Notes: a model not told the origin generated them from the sequence alone. A DNA stretch of 64,000 bases from Megasphaera elsdenii (GCF_020539865.1 NZ_JAJBQV010000009.1:22196-86195), one strand, 5' to 3'; positions 8,077-17,325 are shown, numbered from the stretch's first letter. Numbers and translations are program-made.

Positions 8077-9513
8077 ATGAATGTATTATTTGTGGCCTCA
8101 GAAGCAGTGCCATTTATTAAAACAGGCGGGCTGGCCGATGTCATGGGGGCACTGCCCAAGGCCTTAGCCAAGAAGGGCATGGACGTCCGCTTGGTCATTC
8201 CGAAATACAGCCGCATCGCAGAAGAAGTGAAGAATCAGATGAAAGAAGTGACGACAGGCATCGTGAACCTGGCCTGGCGCCAGCTCTACTACGGCGTCGA
8301 AGAAATCAAACGCGACGGCGTGACCGTCTATTTCATCGACAACGAATGGTATTTCAAGCGCGATGGCCTTTACGGCTACGGCGATGACGACGAACGCTTT
8401 GCCTACTTCTGCCGCGCCGTCCTGACCATGCTGTCCAAGATTGGCTTCAAGCCGGATATCATCCACTGCAACGACTGGCATACAGGCCTCATGGGGGTCT
8501 TCCTCAAAGAAGATTTCTGGCATGATGATTTCTATAAGGGCATCAAAGTAATCTATACCATTCACAACTTGAAGTACCAAGGCATTTATCCGCTGTCCAT
8601 CATGCGCGACATCATCGGCTTGCCGCAGGAACTCTTCGACAAGGGCAACTTAGAATGCGACGGCTGCGTGAATTACATGAAATCGGGCATGGTCTACGCC
8701 GATTACATTACGACGGTCAGCCCGTCGTATGCTCAGGAAATCACCTATCCTTACTTTGGTGAAGGTCTGGATGGCTATATCCGTGATAACCGGGAAAAAG
8801 TGACGGGCATCATCAACGGCCTCGACGTTGACGTCTATAATCCAGAAACGGATCCGTATATTAAGCGACAGTATTCTGTCGCCAACGCCCGGGCCGGCAA
8901 GCGGGAAAATAAAGATGCCCTGCGGGCCGAACTGGGCCTGCGCATCAAGCGCGGCGTCCCCATGATCGCCATGGTCACGCGCCTCGTCGAAGACAAGGGC
9001 CTGGACCTGGTCACGCGCATCATGGATGAACTCGTCGATGACGATGTCCAGCTGGTTCTGGTTGGGACCGGCGATGCAGGCTATGAAAATGCCTTCCGCG
9101 AACTGGCCCGCCGTCATCCGACGAAGGTATCGGCGAATATTACCTTCAATGAAGCCTTGGCCCATAAGGTCTATGCCGCTGCCGACATGTTCCTCATGCC
9201 GTCGCGGTACGAACCGTGCGGCCTGAGCCAGCTCATCGCCTTGCGCTACGGCGCCATCCCCATTGTCCGCGAAACGGGCGGCCTCAAGGATACGGTCCAT
9301 CCCTTCGACAAATACAGCAAACAAGGCAATGGCCTGACCTTCCCGAACTTCAATGCCCATGAACTCCTGTTCACGACGAAACGGGCTATGGGCTACTATG
9401 AGGACACGGCCTTGTGGGATATCCTCGTCCGCAACGCCATGACTAGCGACTATAGCTGGAACCGCTCGGCTGAAGCGTATCTGAATCTGTACAAAAAAGT
9501 ATTACAACAGTAA
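8077..9513 (+). CDS. glgA: Glycogen synthase (ADP-glucose)
   Basis: Elongates alpha-1,4-glucan from ADP-glucose (GT5). The N-terminus MNVLFVASEAVPFIKTGGLA is diagnostic: KTGGLA binds ADP-glucose. The C-terminal GT-B half carries PSRYEPCGLSQL, including the conserved Glu. From ATG 8077 the protein is 478 residues, the family length; the same frame is open upstream to 7888, but that stretch overlaps the glgB tail and is not homologous. A GGGGGA site precedes the ATG by a few bases. It lies 31 bases after glgB and closes the core glg operon; hairpins follow it. Confidence 0.96.
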   Translation: MNVLFVASEAVPFIKTGGLADVMGALPKALAKKGMDVRLVIPKYSRIAEEVKNQMKEVTTGIVNLAWRQLYYGVEEIKRDGVTVYFIDNEWYFKRDGLYGYGDDDERFAYFCRAVLTMLSKIGFKPDIIHCNDWHTGLMGVFLKEDFWHDDFYKGIKVIYTIHNLKYQGIYPLSIMRDIIGLPQELFDKGNLECDGCVNYMKSGMVYADYITTVSPSYAQEITYPYFGEGLDGYIRDNREKVTGIINGLDVDVYNPETDPYIKRQYSVANARAGKRENKDALRAELGLRIKRGVPMIAMVTRLVEDKGLDLVTRIMDELVDDDVQLVLVGTGDAGYENAFRELARRHPTKVSANITFNEALAHKVYAAADMFLMPSRYEPCGLSQLIALRYGAIPIVRETGGLKDTVHPFDKYSKQGNGLTFPNFNAHELLFTTKRAMGYYEDTALWDILVRNAMTSDYSWNRSAEAYLNLYKKVLQQ

Positions 9514-9521
9514 CATTTTAA

Positions 9522-9549
9522 GTTTGAAGTTGAACCTCAAACTTCAAAC
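9522..9549. other. Hairpin after glgA
   Basis: GTTTGAAGTT (9522-9531) and AACTTCAAAC (9540-9549) form a perfect 10-bp stem with an 8-base loop. There is no T tract, so it may be a processing or stability hairpin rather than a terminator. Confidence 0.6.
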
Positions 9550-9558
9550 CTTTAAGAC

Positions 9559-9605
9559 AAAGGGGCCTGTTATGATGAATAAAACGTCATATAACGGCTC
9601 CTTTT
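9559..9605 (+). terminator. Terminator- or attenuator-like hairpin between glgA and the GH13-GH77 gene
   Basis: AAAGGGGCCTGTTAT (9559-9573) pairs with ATAACGGCTCCTTT (9591-9604) with one bulged T and one G-T pair; T bases close the right arm. The next gene's ribosome site is only about 20 bases further on, so this may control read-through from glgA. Confidence 0.5.
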
Positions 9606-9633
9606 ACTTTCCCCAACCACGAAAGGAGCGCTT

Positions 9634-12600
9634 ATGGACTTACGATTGTACCACAACTCTCATGAATTCTATTACCGCTCGTCTTTTGGTGCCGTTCCAT
9701 CTGGGAGCCGCCTCATTCTGCGCCTCCGCGCCAGTGGCAGCGAGGTCCAAAATTGCCGGGCCCGCATCCGCCTGTGGCAGAGCAATGTCGGCGAATCCTT
9801 TGTGCCCATGACCTATGAAGACGGCATTTTTACAGGTATTGTCACCATGCCGCCCAAGGGCTGTCTGGTCTGGTATTACTTCATCGTCGACAATGGCCGC
9901 AGGACCGTCTATTACGGCAACAACTACGACCGCCTCGGCGGGGAAGGCGCTAAATACCAAGATGTGCCGCCGGCCTATCAGGTCACGGTCTACGATAAGG
10001 ACGCCCATACGCCGGACTGGTTCAAACATGCCATCGTCTATCAGATTTTCCCGGACCGCTTCCGCCACGGGATCCATACGACAGGCCGCCTGTACGGTAA
10101 GAAAGGGGCCGTCATCCATAGCGACTGGGACGACGTGCCTTATTACTGCAAGCGCGAAGGCAAGGGAGACATCGTCTATTACGACTTTTTCGGCGGCAAC
10201 CTCGCCGGTATCCGGGAAAAGCTGCCCTATCTCAAGGAATTGGGCATTACGGCGATTTACCTCAACCCGATTTTTGAAAGCTCCAGCAACCACCGTTACG
10301 GTACGGCCGATTATTTCCGTGTCGATCCCATGCTGGGGACGAATGAAGAATTTGCCCAATTCTGTCAGGCTGCCAAAGAAGCAGGCATCCATATCATCCT
10401 CGACGGCGTCTTCAGCCATACCGGGGCCGACAGCATTTACTTCAACCGCTTCGGCAACTATCCCGGCGTCGGCGCCTATCAGTCGAAGGAATCGCCGTAT
10501 TATGAATGGTACCGTTTCAAGCAGTATCCAGACGACTATGAATCGTGGTGGGGCGTATCGGATTTGCCTGACGTCGAAGAGACGACGCCGTCGTACATGG
10601 ATTTCATCATCAACAGCGAAGATAGTGTCCTCAAGTACTGGCTGAACGAAGGCATCAGCGGCTGGCGCCTGGACGTCGTCGACGAATTGCCCGTACCCTT
10701 CCTGCGTCAGTTCTACCATACGCTGAAAGAGGAAAAGCCCGACGCCATCCTCATCGGCGAAGTCTGGGAAGATGCGTCGAACAAGGTCAGTTACAGCGAG
10801 CAGCGGGAGTACCTCTGCGGCTATGACATCGACAGTGCCATGAATTACGCCCAACGGGCCTTGATGCTGGACTTCATGACCGGTGCCAAAGATGCGCGGC
10901 GCATGAATGCTGAATTGACGCGGCTCATTGAAAATTATCCGCCAGAGAATTTCTATGCCATGCTCAATCTCATCAGCAGCCACGATATCGAACGTATCCT
11001 GACCGTCCTCACTCAGGCTGGCGGCACCGACGTGGCGACAGCCGAAGAAACGGGCAAGAAGCGCTTGAAATTGCTGACGGCTTGGCAGATGACTATGCCC
11101 GGTGCGCCGTGCATCTATTACGGTGATGAAGTCGGCGTCACTGGCGGCAAGGACCCTGACAACCGCCGGACCTATCCCTGGGGCCATGAGGACCTGGATC
11201 TGTTGGCCTGGACCAAGGCCTTGACGCGGCTGCGCACAGCACACGATGCGTTACAGACGGGCCGTTTCATCCCGATCTATGCCGATGGCGACGTCTTCGC
11301 CTTTGCCCGGGTCATCGAAGGGGGACGGGATGTCTTCGGCAAGCCTGCTGAAGACGGTTTCTTCATCATCGCCATGAACCGCAATCCGTCGGCCTTGCAG
11401 ACAATCAGCATCTATACAGACGGCTTGGCTTACGGAAAATTGACCAATGCCCTCCATCCGCGCATGACGCCGGTCACGACGGTGAACAGCCGCTTCACTC
11501 TGACCTTGCCGCCTCTGAAAGTAGTCATCCTCCAGGGCAAAGAGGCCGGGACCAAGCGGGCTGGTGTCCTCCTGCACCCGACGTCCCTGCCGGCAGCCTG
11601 TGGCAACGGCGTCTTGGGGCCGGCGGCATACCGCTTCGTCGATTTCCTCAAAGCCGCAGGTCAACGGGTCTGGCAGATCCTGCCCCTGACGCCGCCCCTC
11701 ATGGGCGACTCGCCCTATTTGTCGGAATCGGCTTTTGCCGGCAACGAAGCTCTCATTTCCCTGGAAATCCTGCGCGACTGGGGCTGGCTGCGGCAGGAAA
11801 CCCTCGATGATTTCCTGGCCCAAGGGAAAAAGACGGCGTCCTGGCACAGTCTGGCCGCCTATAAGGCCAAGCTCCTCTGGAATATGTCCCATGATCCGGA
11901 ACTGACCATTCCTTGGGAACCGTTTCGGGCTTTCTGTGAAAAGAACGCCTATTGGCTCGACGATTACGCCCTGTTCCGGGCTATCCGCGATTTTTTTGGC
12001 GGCCGCTGCTGGACGGAATGGCCGGAAGATATCCGCCATCATAGCCAGGAAGCCTTGGCCCGATATGGCAAGGAACTGGCCGGTGCCGTATCGCATGTCA
12101 AATTCATGCAGTACATCTTCAGCCGCCAATGGCACGATGTCCGGGCCTATGCCGCTGAGAATGGTGTGTCTGTCCTAGGCGATGTGCCTATGTTCGTCGC
12201 CCATAACAGTGCCGACTGCTGGGCCCATCAGGACCAGTTCGACCTCGACGATATGGGGAACCCGTCAGCTGTCGCCGGCGTCCCGCCCGACTATTTCAGT
12301 GCCGATGGCCAGCTCTGGGGCAATCCGCTCTACGATTACCAGGCCATGGCCAAGGACAACTACCAGTGGTGGACTGATCGCTTCCGCCGCATGATGGACC
12401 TTGTCGACGAAATCCGCGTCGACCACTTCCGCGGCTTTGCTGCCTATTGGGCCGTGCCGGCTGGTTCGGAAACGGCCAAGAACGGTGCCTGGAAAGAAGG
12501 GCCCGGCCTCGACCTCTTCCAGGCAGTCTATCAGAAAATCGGCAGGCTCCGCCTCGTCGCGGAAGACCTGGGCGTCATTACGGATGACGTCTGTACGCTG

Positions 12601-13032
12601 AAAGATGCGCTGCACCTGCCAGGGATGAAAGTCATCCAGTTCCACCTCAAGGACCGGGCCGCCGGCCGCCTGGACTTCGATACGGAACCAGACTGTGTCG
12701 CTTATACCGGGACCCATGACAACAATACGATCTGTGGCTGGTATGAAGAGGACCTGACACCGAGCCAGCAGCTCCACGTTCGCCAGATGCTGGGCTTGTC
12801 TGACGAAGCGGCACCGCAGGAAATCGCCGCGGCCCTCATCGCCTATACGTGCCGCCGCCGGGCTGAAACGGTCATCATCCCTATGCAGGATCTCCTGGCC
12901 CTGCCGTCGTCGGGACGCATGAATACACCAGGCGTAGCGGAAGGTAATTGGCACTGGCAGCTCCAAGATGGGCAGCTGACCTTCGATATCGCCCGCTGGC
13001 TGGCCAAAGTATGCCGCGAAAGCGGACGTTGA
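9634..13032 (+). CDS. Fusion enzyme: GH13 alpha-glucan hydrolase plus GH77 4-alpha-glucanotransferase
   Basis: 1132 residues with two complete enzymes. Residues about 1-125 are a beta-sandwich N-domain as in neopullulanase/cyclomaltodextrinase. Residues about 130-620 are GH13 with nucleophile D347 (GWRLDVVDE), acid/base E376 (IGEVWED) and D451 (SSHDIER). Residues about 638-1130 are an amylomaltase (MalQ) starting RAGVLLHPTSLP, with D930 (RVDHFRGF), E977 (AEDLGVIT) and D1029 (GTHDNNT). All six catalytic residues are present, so both halves may be active. It would trim and disproportionate maltodextrin beside GlgP. AAAGGAGCG precedes the ATG. The GH13 part could prefer pullulan, dextrins or cyclodextrins; I cannot tell which. 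Confidence 0.93.
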   Translation: MDLRLYHNSHEFYYRSSFGAVPSGSRLILRLRASGSEVQNCRARIRLWQSNVGESFVPMTYEDGIFTGIVTMPPKGCLVWYYFIVDNGRRTVYYGNNYDRLGGEGAKYQDVPPAYQVTVYDKDAHTPDWFKHAIVYQIFPDRFRHGIHTTGRLYGKKGAVIHSDWDDVPYYCKREGKGDIVYYDFFGGNLAGIREKLPYLKELGITAIYLNPIFESSSNHRYGTADYFRVDPMLGTNEEFAQFCQAAKEAGIHIILDGVFSHTGADSIYFNRFGNYPGVGAYQSKESPYYEWYRFKQYPDDYESWWGVSDLPDVEETTPSYMDFIINSEDSVLKYWLNEGISGWRLDVVDELPVPFLRQFYHTLKEEKPDAILIGEVWEDASNKVSYSEQREYLCGYDIDSAMNYAQRALMLDFMTGAKDARRMNAELTRLIENYPPENFYAMLNLISSHDIERILTVLTQAGGTDVATAEETGKKRLKLLTAWQMTMPGAPCIYYGDEVGVTGGKDPDNRRTYPWGHEDLDLLAWTKALTRLRTAHDALQTGRFIPIYADGDVFAFARVIEGGRDVFGKPAEDGFFIIAMNRNPSALQTISIYTDGLAYGKLTNALHPRMTPVTTVNSRFTLTLPPLKVVILQGKEAGTKRAGVLLHPTSLPAACGNGVLGPAAYRFVDFLKAAGQRVWQILPLTPPLMGDSPYLSESAFAGNEALISLEILRDWGWLRQETLDDFLAQGKKTASWHSLAAYKAKLLWNMSHDPELTIPWEPFRAFCEKNAYWLDDYALFRAIRDFFGGRCWTEWPEDIRHHSQEALARYGKELAGAVSHVKFMQYIFSRQWHDVRAYAAENGVSVLGDVPMFVAHNSADCWAHQDQFDLDDMGNPSAVAGVPPDYFSADGQLWGNPLYDYQAMAKDNYQWWTDRFRRMMDLVDEIRVDHFRGFAAYWAVPAGSETAKNGAWKEGPGLDLFQAVYQKIGRLRLVAEDLGVITDDVCTLKDALHLPGMKVIQFHLKDRAAGRLDFDTEPDCVAYTGTHDNNTICGWYEEDLTPSQQLHVRQMLGLSDEAAPQEIAAALIAYTCRRRAETVIIPMQDLLALPSSGRMNTPGVAEGNWHWQLQDGQLTFDIARWLAKVCRESGR

Positions 13033-13089
13033 TGGCAGATCCTTCGTCGTAGGCTTTTCCTCAAACGATGAATGATACATAAAAGGAAT

Positions 13090-13129
13090 AACGCGCTGCT
13101 CTCAAAAAGAAGGGAGCAGCGCGTTTTTT
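13090..13129 (+). terminator. Intrinsic terminator after the glycogen locus
   Basis: AACGCGCTGCTC (13090-13101) pairs with GAGCAGCGCGTT (13114-13125), followed by a T run to 13129. Confidence 0.92.
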
Positions 13130-13173
13130 GTCGAATACGTATAGTAAAGAAAAGCTGAAAAGGATGTGATTTT

Positions 13174-14835
13174 GTGTATCTTACTTATATGCGTATCCAA
13201 AATTACCGGAATTTGCAAGATGTCGAAATGATTTTTCACAAAAGGGCCAACTATATCGTCGGAGAAAACGCCATCGGCAAGAGCGGCCTGTTACGCCTCA
13301 TTTCCTATATGAGCGATGGCCGCAACGTCGAAGAAGACGATTATGCCGACGTGACCCGGCCCATTATCATCACGATGGATCTGAACTTGCTGCAGAGTGA
13401 ACAGGAATATTTCGCCGATACGCCAGACGAACGGCGCCAGAGCGTGCGCATCCGCATGGAAATGCGCGTCAGCGATATGTATCCCCATCTCTACGATGAC
13501 CACAGTGGTGAAGAACTGCCGCTGGAACTTATCCGCCGCCTGCGCTACGTGCCCTATTCGGCGACGATGCCGGAAGAACAACGCGTGCCGCCGCGCATTT
13601 ACCGGGCTTTGGAACAGAAACTGTCGCAGTGGAGCGAAGCTCATTGGGATGGCCTGTCTGATGAAGCCAAGTCCTTCATTCACCACGAAGTCGCTGTCGG
13701 TAACATGGACTCGTCGTATTTCATCAATATCTTCCTCTTATCCCGTCTTTTATGCCGCATGGACCGGCCCAGGGCGGATAACATGAAATTTATTTCCCTG
13801 GCCGCCTTGTGCATTATCACCCAGGTCTACCTAATGTCCATCAGCTGCGCTGTGCCTTTGGAACACAATGTCATCGTCGACGCAGAAGGCAAGCGTTACC
13901 TGCCCTTGGTCATTTCTATCGACGAACCGGAAATGCACCTCCATCCTTATATGCAGCGGTCGGTCCTGCACTATTATCAGCAGCTTCTCAACAATGAAGA
14001 CCCTCAGTTCTGCCGGCTCCTCAAGGATCTGTTCGGCCTCGACGGCCTGCGGGGCCAGTTGTTCATCGTTACCCATTCGACAGATTCCCTCATCGACGAC
14101 TACCGCCACATCATCCGTCTGTACCGCAATAAACAGGGCCTGGTCAAAGCAGCTTGCGGTGCCGGTTTCCATTTCAGTGAAGAAATTGAGAAGCACTTGA
14201 TCATGCACTTCCCGGAAGTCAAAGAAGCTTTGTATTCGCGGAGCGTCCTCATCGTCGAAGGGGAAACGGAATACGGTTGCTTCCAGCATTTTGGCAAGAC
14301 CTTGGATCTGCCTTTCGATTATTACGGCATTTGCCTCATCAATGCCCGCGGCGAAAGTTCCATTTCCAAGATCAAGAAGCTCCTGGAATACTTCAAGATT
14401 CCCGTCGTCGCCCTTTACGATGCCGACGTCAAGGGCAGCCATAAGAACGAACGGGGCGTCTACTTCACCGATGAGATTTGCTTTGAAATGGACCTGGCTA
14501 AGACCATGATCGACCACGGCCAGCGCCGCGAACTGGACCGCATCATCAATACGGCCAGTGGCGAACATGCCCGGGCGACGATGGATATGATTAAGAAGGC
14601 TTGCCGCAAATTGGACGTCAACTTCCACGATTATCCGGCCCGCCTTTTGTGGCACGTCAACCCGCGCAATAAGAAAGCCTTATATATCTATTATTTCGCC
14701 TGGCTCTACAGCAACAAAGGCGTCATCCTCGGCCGCCTCATCGGCCAGTCCCTGAAAAAAGAAGACATCCCGCCATCCTTCGTCCGCGCCATCGAAGCCG
14801 CCGGCCAGCTGGCCAAGGTAACCAAAGCCGTATAA
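13174..14835 (+). CDS. OLD-family ATP-dependent endonuclease (AAA ATPase plus TOPRIM)
   Basis: 553 residues. The N-terminal ABC/RecF-like ATPase has its P-loop at residues 30-37 (GENAIGKS) and Walker B at VISIDEPEMHLHP (D250, E251), then a VTHSTDSL switch. The C-terminal TOPRIM nuclease has the acidic residue E362 in VLIVEGETEYG and the DAD pair D416/D418. This order is that of class 1 OLD proteins, some of which restrict phage. No UvrD/GajB-like gene or reverse transcriptase adjoins it, so Gabija and retron types are unlikely. Start GTG 13174 with AAAAGGA about 9 bases upstream. It is bounded by a terminator on one side and a stop-codon hairpin on the other, so it is a single-gene unit. Confidence 0.85.
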   Translation: MYLTYMRIQNYRNLQDVEMIFHKRANYIVGENAIGKSGLLRLISYMSDGRNVEEDDYADVTRPIIITMDLNLLQSEQEYFADTPDERRQSVRIRMEMRVSDMYPHLYDDHSGEELPLELIRRLRYVPYSATMPEEQRVPPRIYRALEQKLSQWSEAHWDGLSDEAKSFIHHEVAVGNMDSSYFINIFLLSRLLCRMDRPRADNMKFISLAALCIITQVYLMSISCAVPLEHNVIVDAEGKRYLPLVISIDEPEMHLHPYMQRSVLHYYQQLLNNEDPQFCRLLKDLFGLDGLRGQLFIVTHSTDSLIDDYRHIIRLYRNKQGLVKAACGAGFHFSEEIEKHLIMHFPEVKEALYSRSVLIVEGETEYGCFQHFGKTLDLPFDYYGICLINARGESSISKIKKLLEYFKIPVVALYDADVKGSHKNERGVYFTDEICFEMDLAKTMIDHGQRRELDRIINTASGEHARATMDMIKKACRKLDVNFHDYPARLLWHVNPRNKKALYIYYFAWLYSNKGVILGRLIGQSLKKEDIPPSFVRAIEAAGQLAKVTKAV

Positions 14836-14849
14836 CGGCTTTAGTTACC
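14817..14849 (+). terminator. Hairpin centred on the stop codon of the OLD gene
   Basis: GGTAAC (14817-14822) and AAAGCCGT (14824-14831) pair with ACGGCTTT (14835-14842) and GTTACC (14844-14849). The TAA stop (14833-14835) is in the loop and first pair. Only TTT follows, so termination is likely but not certain. Confidence 0.65.
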
Positions 14850-14852
14850 TTT

Positions 14853-14880
14853 GTAGGGTCTCCCACGTGGGGAGACCGCT
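14853..14880. repeat. Palindromic intergenic element, copy 1
   Basis: GTAGG head, then the stem GGTCTCCC (14857-14864)/GGGAGACC (14870-14877) around ACGTG, then a CGCTATGAATCCTGTG tail. It abuts the stop-codon hairpin of the OLD gene. Confidence 0.75.
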
Positions 14881-14995
14881 ATGAATCCTGTGAATAACGC
14901 AGCCGCGAAGAATGAACCGCCAACGGGATTCCCCCTGCGATGCAGCCAGCAGGCTGCGAGTCACGACCTCCCCCCTAGCCATGAATCCCTAGCCA

Positions 14996-15004
14996 TGGTA
15001 TGAT
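14996..15004 (+). promoter_or_regulatory. Extended -10 promoter for topB
   Basis: TGGTATGAT (extended -10) lies 37 bases before the topB start. No good -35 is visible, as expected for an extended -10 type. Confidence 0.45.
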
Positions 15005-15040
15005 ATAGGGTACAGTCTATTTCAGAAAGAGAGATGCTTT

Positions 15041-17176
15041 ATGAAACTTTTTATTGCCGAAAAACCGAGCATGGCCCGAGAGCTGGCGAAATGCCTGCCA
15101 GAGCCGCATCAGCGGGGGAATGGCTGTATCCGCACGGGTGGGGGCATCGTGACCTGGGCTTATGGCCACGTTTTGCAGCAGGCTGAACCCCAGGATTATG
15201 ATTCCAAGTACAAGCGTTGGAATGCCGATGACTTGCCGATCATCCCTAAAAAGTGGAAGCTCTTGGTCAGCCCAGCCAGCAAGGATCAGTTCAAGGTCAT
15301 TACGGACCTCATCGCCAGTCCCGACGTCGATACCATCGTCAACGCCGGTGACCCGGACCGGGAAGGGCAGCTGCTCATCGACGAAATCCTTGACTACGTC
15401 GGCAATAAGAAGCCTGTCGAGCGGATTCTCCTGAATGCCCTCGATGATAAGAGCATCCACGAATCTCTCGACGACTTGCGCAGCAACGGCGATTTCGTCC
15501 ACCTCAAGGAATCGGCCTTGGCCCGGAGCCGCGCCGACTGGCTCATCGGCATGAACCTGTCCCGGGCGTATACTCTAGCTGCCCGCCGCCAGGGCCATCG
15601 CGTCGTCTTTCCCATTGGCCGCGTCAAGACGCCGACACTAGCCCTCGTCGTCCGCCGCCAGCGGGAACTGGATAACTTCGTGCCCGTCACGTATTACGTC
15701 GTCAAAGCCGATTTCCTCCATAAGAACGGCGTCATCCGCGCCCAATGGCAGCCCCGCGATACGCAGGGTGGCCTCGACCCGGAAGGGCGCTGTGTCGACG
15801 AAAAGACGGCCCAGTCCATCTTGGAACGCCTCCAGGACCGTCCTGACGGCACGATTGTCGAGAACAAGAAGACCAAGAAGAAAGAGGCCCAGCGCCTGCC
15901 CCTGTCCCTGTCGTCCTTGCAGGTCCTGGCTGGCAAGCGCTATGGCTACACGCCGCAGCAGGTCCTCGATACGGCACAGGAACTGTATGAACGGAAACTG
16001 ACAACCTATCCCCGTTCGGACTGTGAATACCTGCCGGTGAACCAGCGCAAAGACGTAGCGCGTATCTTGCAGAACATCGGCGCCTTGAAGGCCGGGAAAT
16101 TGGCAGAATGGGCGGCCCATGCTGACGGCAAGATACGCAGCCGCGCCTGGAACGATAGCAAAATTACGGCGCACCACGCCATCATCCCGACGACCATCGC
16201 CTGTCCTTTTGATAAGTTGACGTCCATGCAGCAGCACATTTATTACCTCGTTGCTCAGGCCTATGTAGCCCAGTTCTATCCTATCCACGAATACGATCAG
16301 ACGCGCATGGTTATTGAAGCTGCTGACGAAACCTTCGTCGCCCACGGCAAGACCGTCACCGTGCCGGGGTGGAAAGTCCTCTATCAGAGCGAGAAGCACG
16401 ACGACGAAGACGAAGAAAAAGGGACCCTTCCGGCAGTCCGCAAAGGCGATAGCGTCCATTATCAGAACGGCCAAGTCGACAAGAAAGCGACAAAACCGCC
16501 GCCGCGGTTCACGCCGTCGACACTCTTGGCAGCGATGAAAGAAATCTATAAGTACGTGAAAGACGAAAACCTGAAGAAGAAATTGAAAGAAGTCCAAGGC
16601 ATCGGCACCGAAGCGACGCGGGCGACGATCATTCAGGAACTCATTCAGCGCAAATTCCTGACGACAGAAGGGAAGAAGAAGTACCTCAAGCCTACAGACG
16701 ACGCGTATCTCCTCGTCGATTCCCTGCCGGACGAAATGCTCTATCCCGACGAAACGGCGGTCTGGGAAGAACGGCTCTATCAGATGAGCCTGGGCAAGGA
16801 TAACTTGGATACCTTCCTCCACGACCAGCTGTCCTTCCTGGATACCCTGGTCACGGCGGCCCGGAAAGTCGTCATGCACCTGGCCGGCATAAAGGTCTGC
16901 CCTGTCTGCGGCAGCGCCATGGTCAAGCGCCATGGCAAATACGGCGACTTCTACGGCTGCAGCAATTACCCGTCGTGCCGCCACACTGAACCCGTCGATG
17001 GGGAAAAGAAACGGCCCGATGTCAAGCCGTCGCCTTATCCTTGTCCGCGCTGCCATAAAGGGACTTTCCAGAAACGGAACGGCCCGTATGGCCCCTTCTG
17101 GGTCTGCAGCCAAGAAGAGTGTAACACCAAATGCGCCGATGTCGATGGCGTGCCGAGCTACTATGCCAGACATTAG
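15041..17176 (+). CDS. topB: DNA topoisomerase III
   Basis: Type IA topoisomerase that decatenates DNA and resolves recombination intermediates. TOPRIM comes first (MKLFIAEKPSMARELAKCLP; DPDREGQLL with the catalytic acidic residues). The active-site tyrosine is in LTTYPRSDCEYLP. The C-terminus carries two Cys-rich zinc-ribbon-like modules, CPVCGSAM...CSNYPSC and CPRCHKG...CSQEEC. At 711 residues it fits TopB. The TAG stop sits in the loop region of a perfect 16-bp hairpin, followed at once by copy 2 of the palindromic element. No plasmid or ICE genes adjoin, so it looks chromosomal. Confidence 0.95.
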   Translation: MKLFIAEKPSMARELAKCLPEPHQRGNGCIRTGGGIVTWAYGHVLQQAEPQDYDSKYKRWNADDLPIIPKKWKLLVSPASKDQFKVITDLIASPDVDTIVNAGDPDREGQLLIDEILDYVGNKKPVERILLNALDDKSIHESLDDLRSNGDFVHLKESALARSRADWLIGMNLSRAYTLAARRQGHRVVFPIGRVKTPTLALVVRRQRELDNFVPVTYYVVKADFLHKNGVIRAQWQPRDTQGGLDPEGRCVDEKTAQSILERLQDRPDGTIVENKKTKKKEAQRLPLSLSSLQVLAGKRYGYTPQQVLDTAQELYERKLTTYPRSDCEYLPVNQRKDVARILQNIGALKAGKLAEWAAHADGKIRSRAWNDSKITAHHAIIPTTIACPFDKLTSMQQHIYYLVAQAYVAQFYPIHEYDQTRMVIEAADETFVAHGKTVTVPGWKVLYQSEKHDDEDEEKGTLPAVRKGDSVHYQNGQVDKKATKPPPRFTPSTLLAAMKEIYKYVKDENLKKKLKEVQGIGTEATRATIIQELIQRKFLTTEGKKKYLKPTDDAYLLVDSLPDEMLYPDETAVWEERLYQMSLGKDNLDTFLHDQLSFLDTLVTAARKVVMHLAGIKVCPVCGSAMVKRHGKYGDFYGCSNYPSCRHTEPVDGEKKRPDVKPSPYPCPRCHKGTFQKRNGPYGPFWVCSQEECNTKCADVDGVPSYYARH

Positions 17177-17191
17177 TCTGGCATAGTAGCT
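17156..17191 (+). other. Perfect 16-bp hairpin centred on the topB stop codon
   Basis: AGCTACTATGCCAGAC (17156-17171) and GTCTGGCATAGTAGCT (17176-17191) flank ATTA; the TAG stop is 17174-17176. The right arm is an inverted copy of the last topB codons. No T tract follows, and palindromic element copy 2 begins directly. Confidence 0.85.
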
Positions 17192-17220
17192 GTAGGGGCT
17201 CCCACGTGGGGAGACCGCCG
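17192..17220. repeat. Palindromic intergenic element, copy 2
   Basis: GTAGGGGCTCCC/GGGAGACC around ACGT, with one mismatch in the stem (17195-17217). A GCCGTC...GACGGC hairpin follows (about 17217-17236). Confidence 0.75.
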
Positions 17221-17262
17221 TCTCTACAGGACGGCCCCCACTAGCCACAGGCTGCGGACCTA

Positions 17263-17271
17263 TGGTATGAT
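17263..17271 (+). promoter_or_regulatory. Extended -10 promoter for the iscS operon
   Basis: TGGTATGAT, 54 bases before iscS and nearly the same sequence as upstream of topB (14996-15004). Confidence 0.45.
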
Positions 17272-17325
17272 AAATGATAAGCTGTTTTTTATCGCTTTTT
17301 TTCAATTTTGGAGTCAACATAATCA

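Noticed and set aside
13174..14835. Gabija (GajA) call for the OLD gene
   Set aside because: No GajB-type helicase next to it; the nearest UvrD-like gene, pcrA at 47252, is the housekeeping one.
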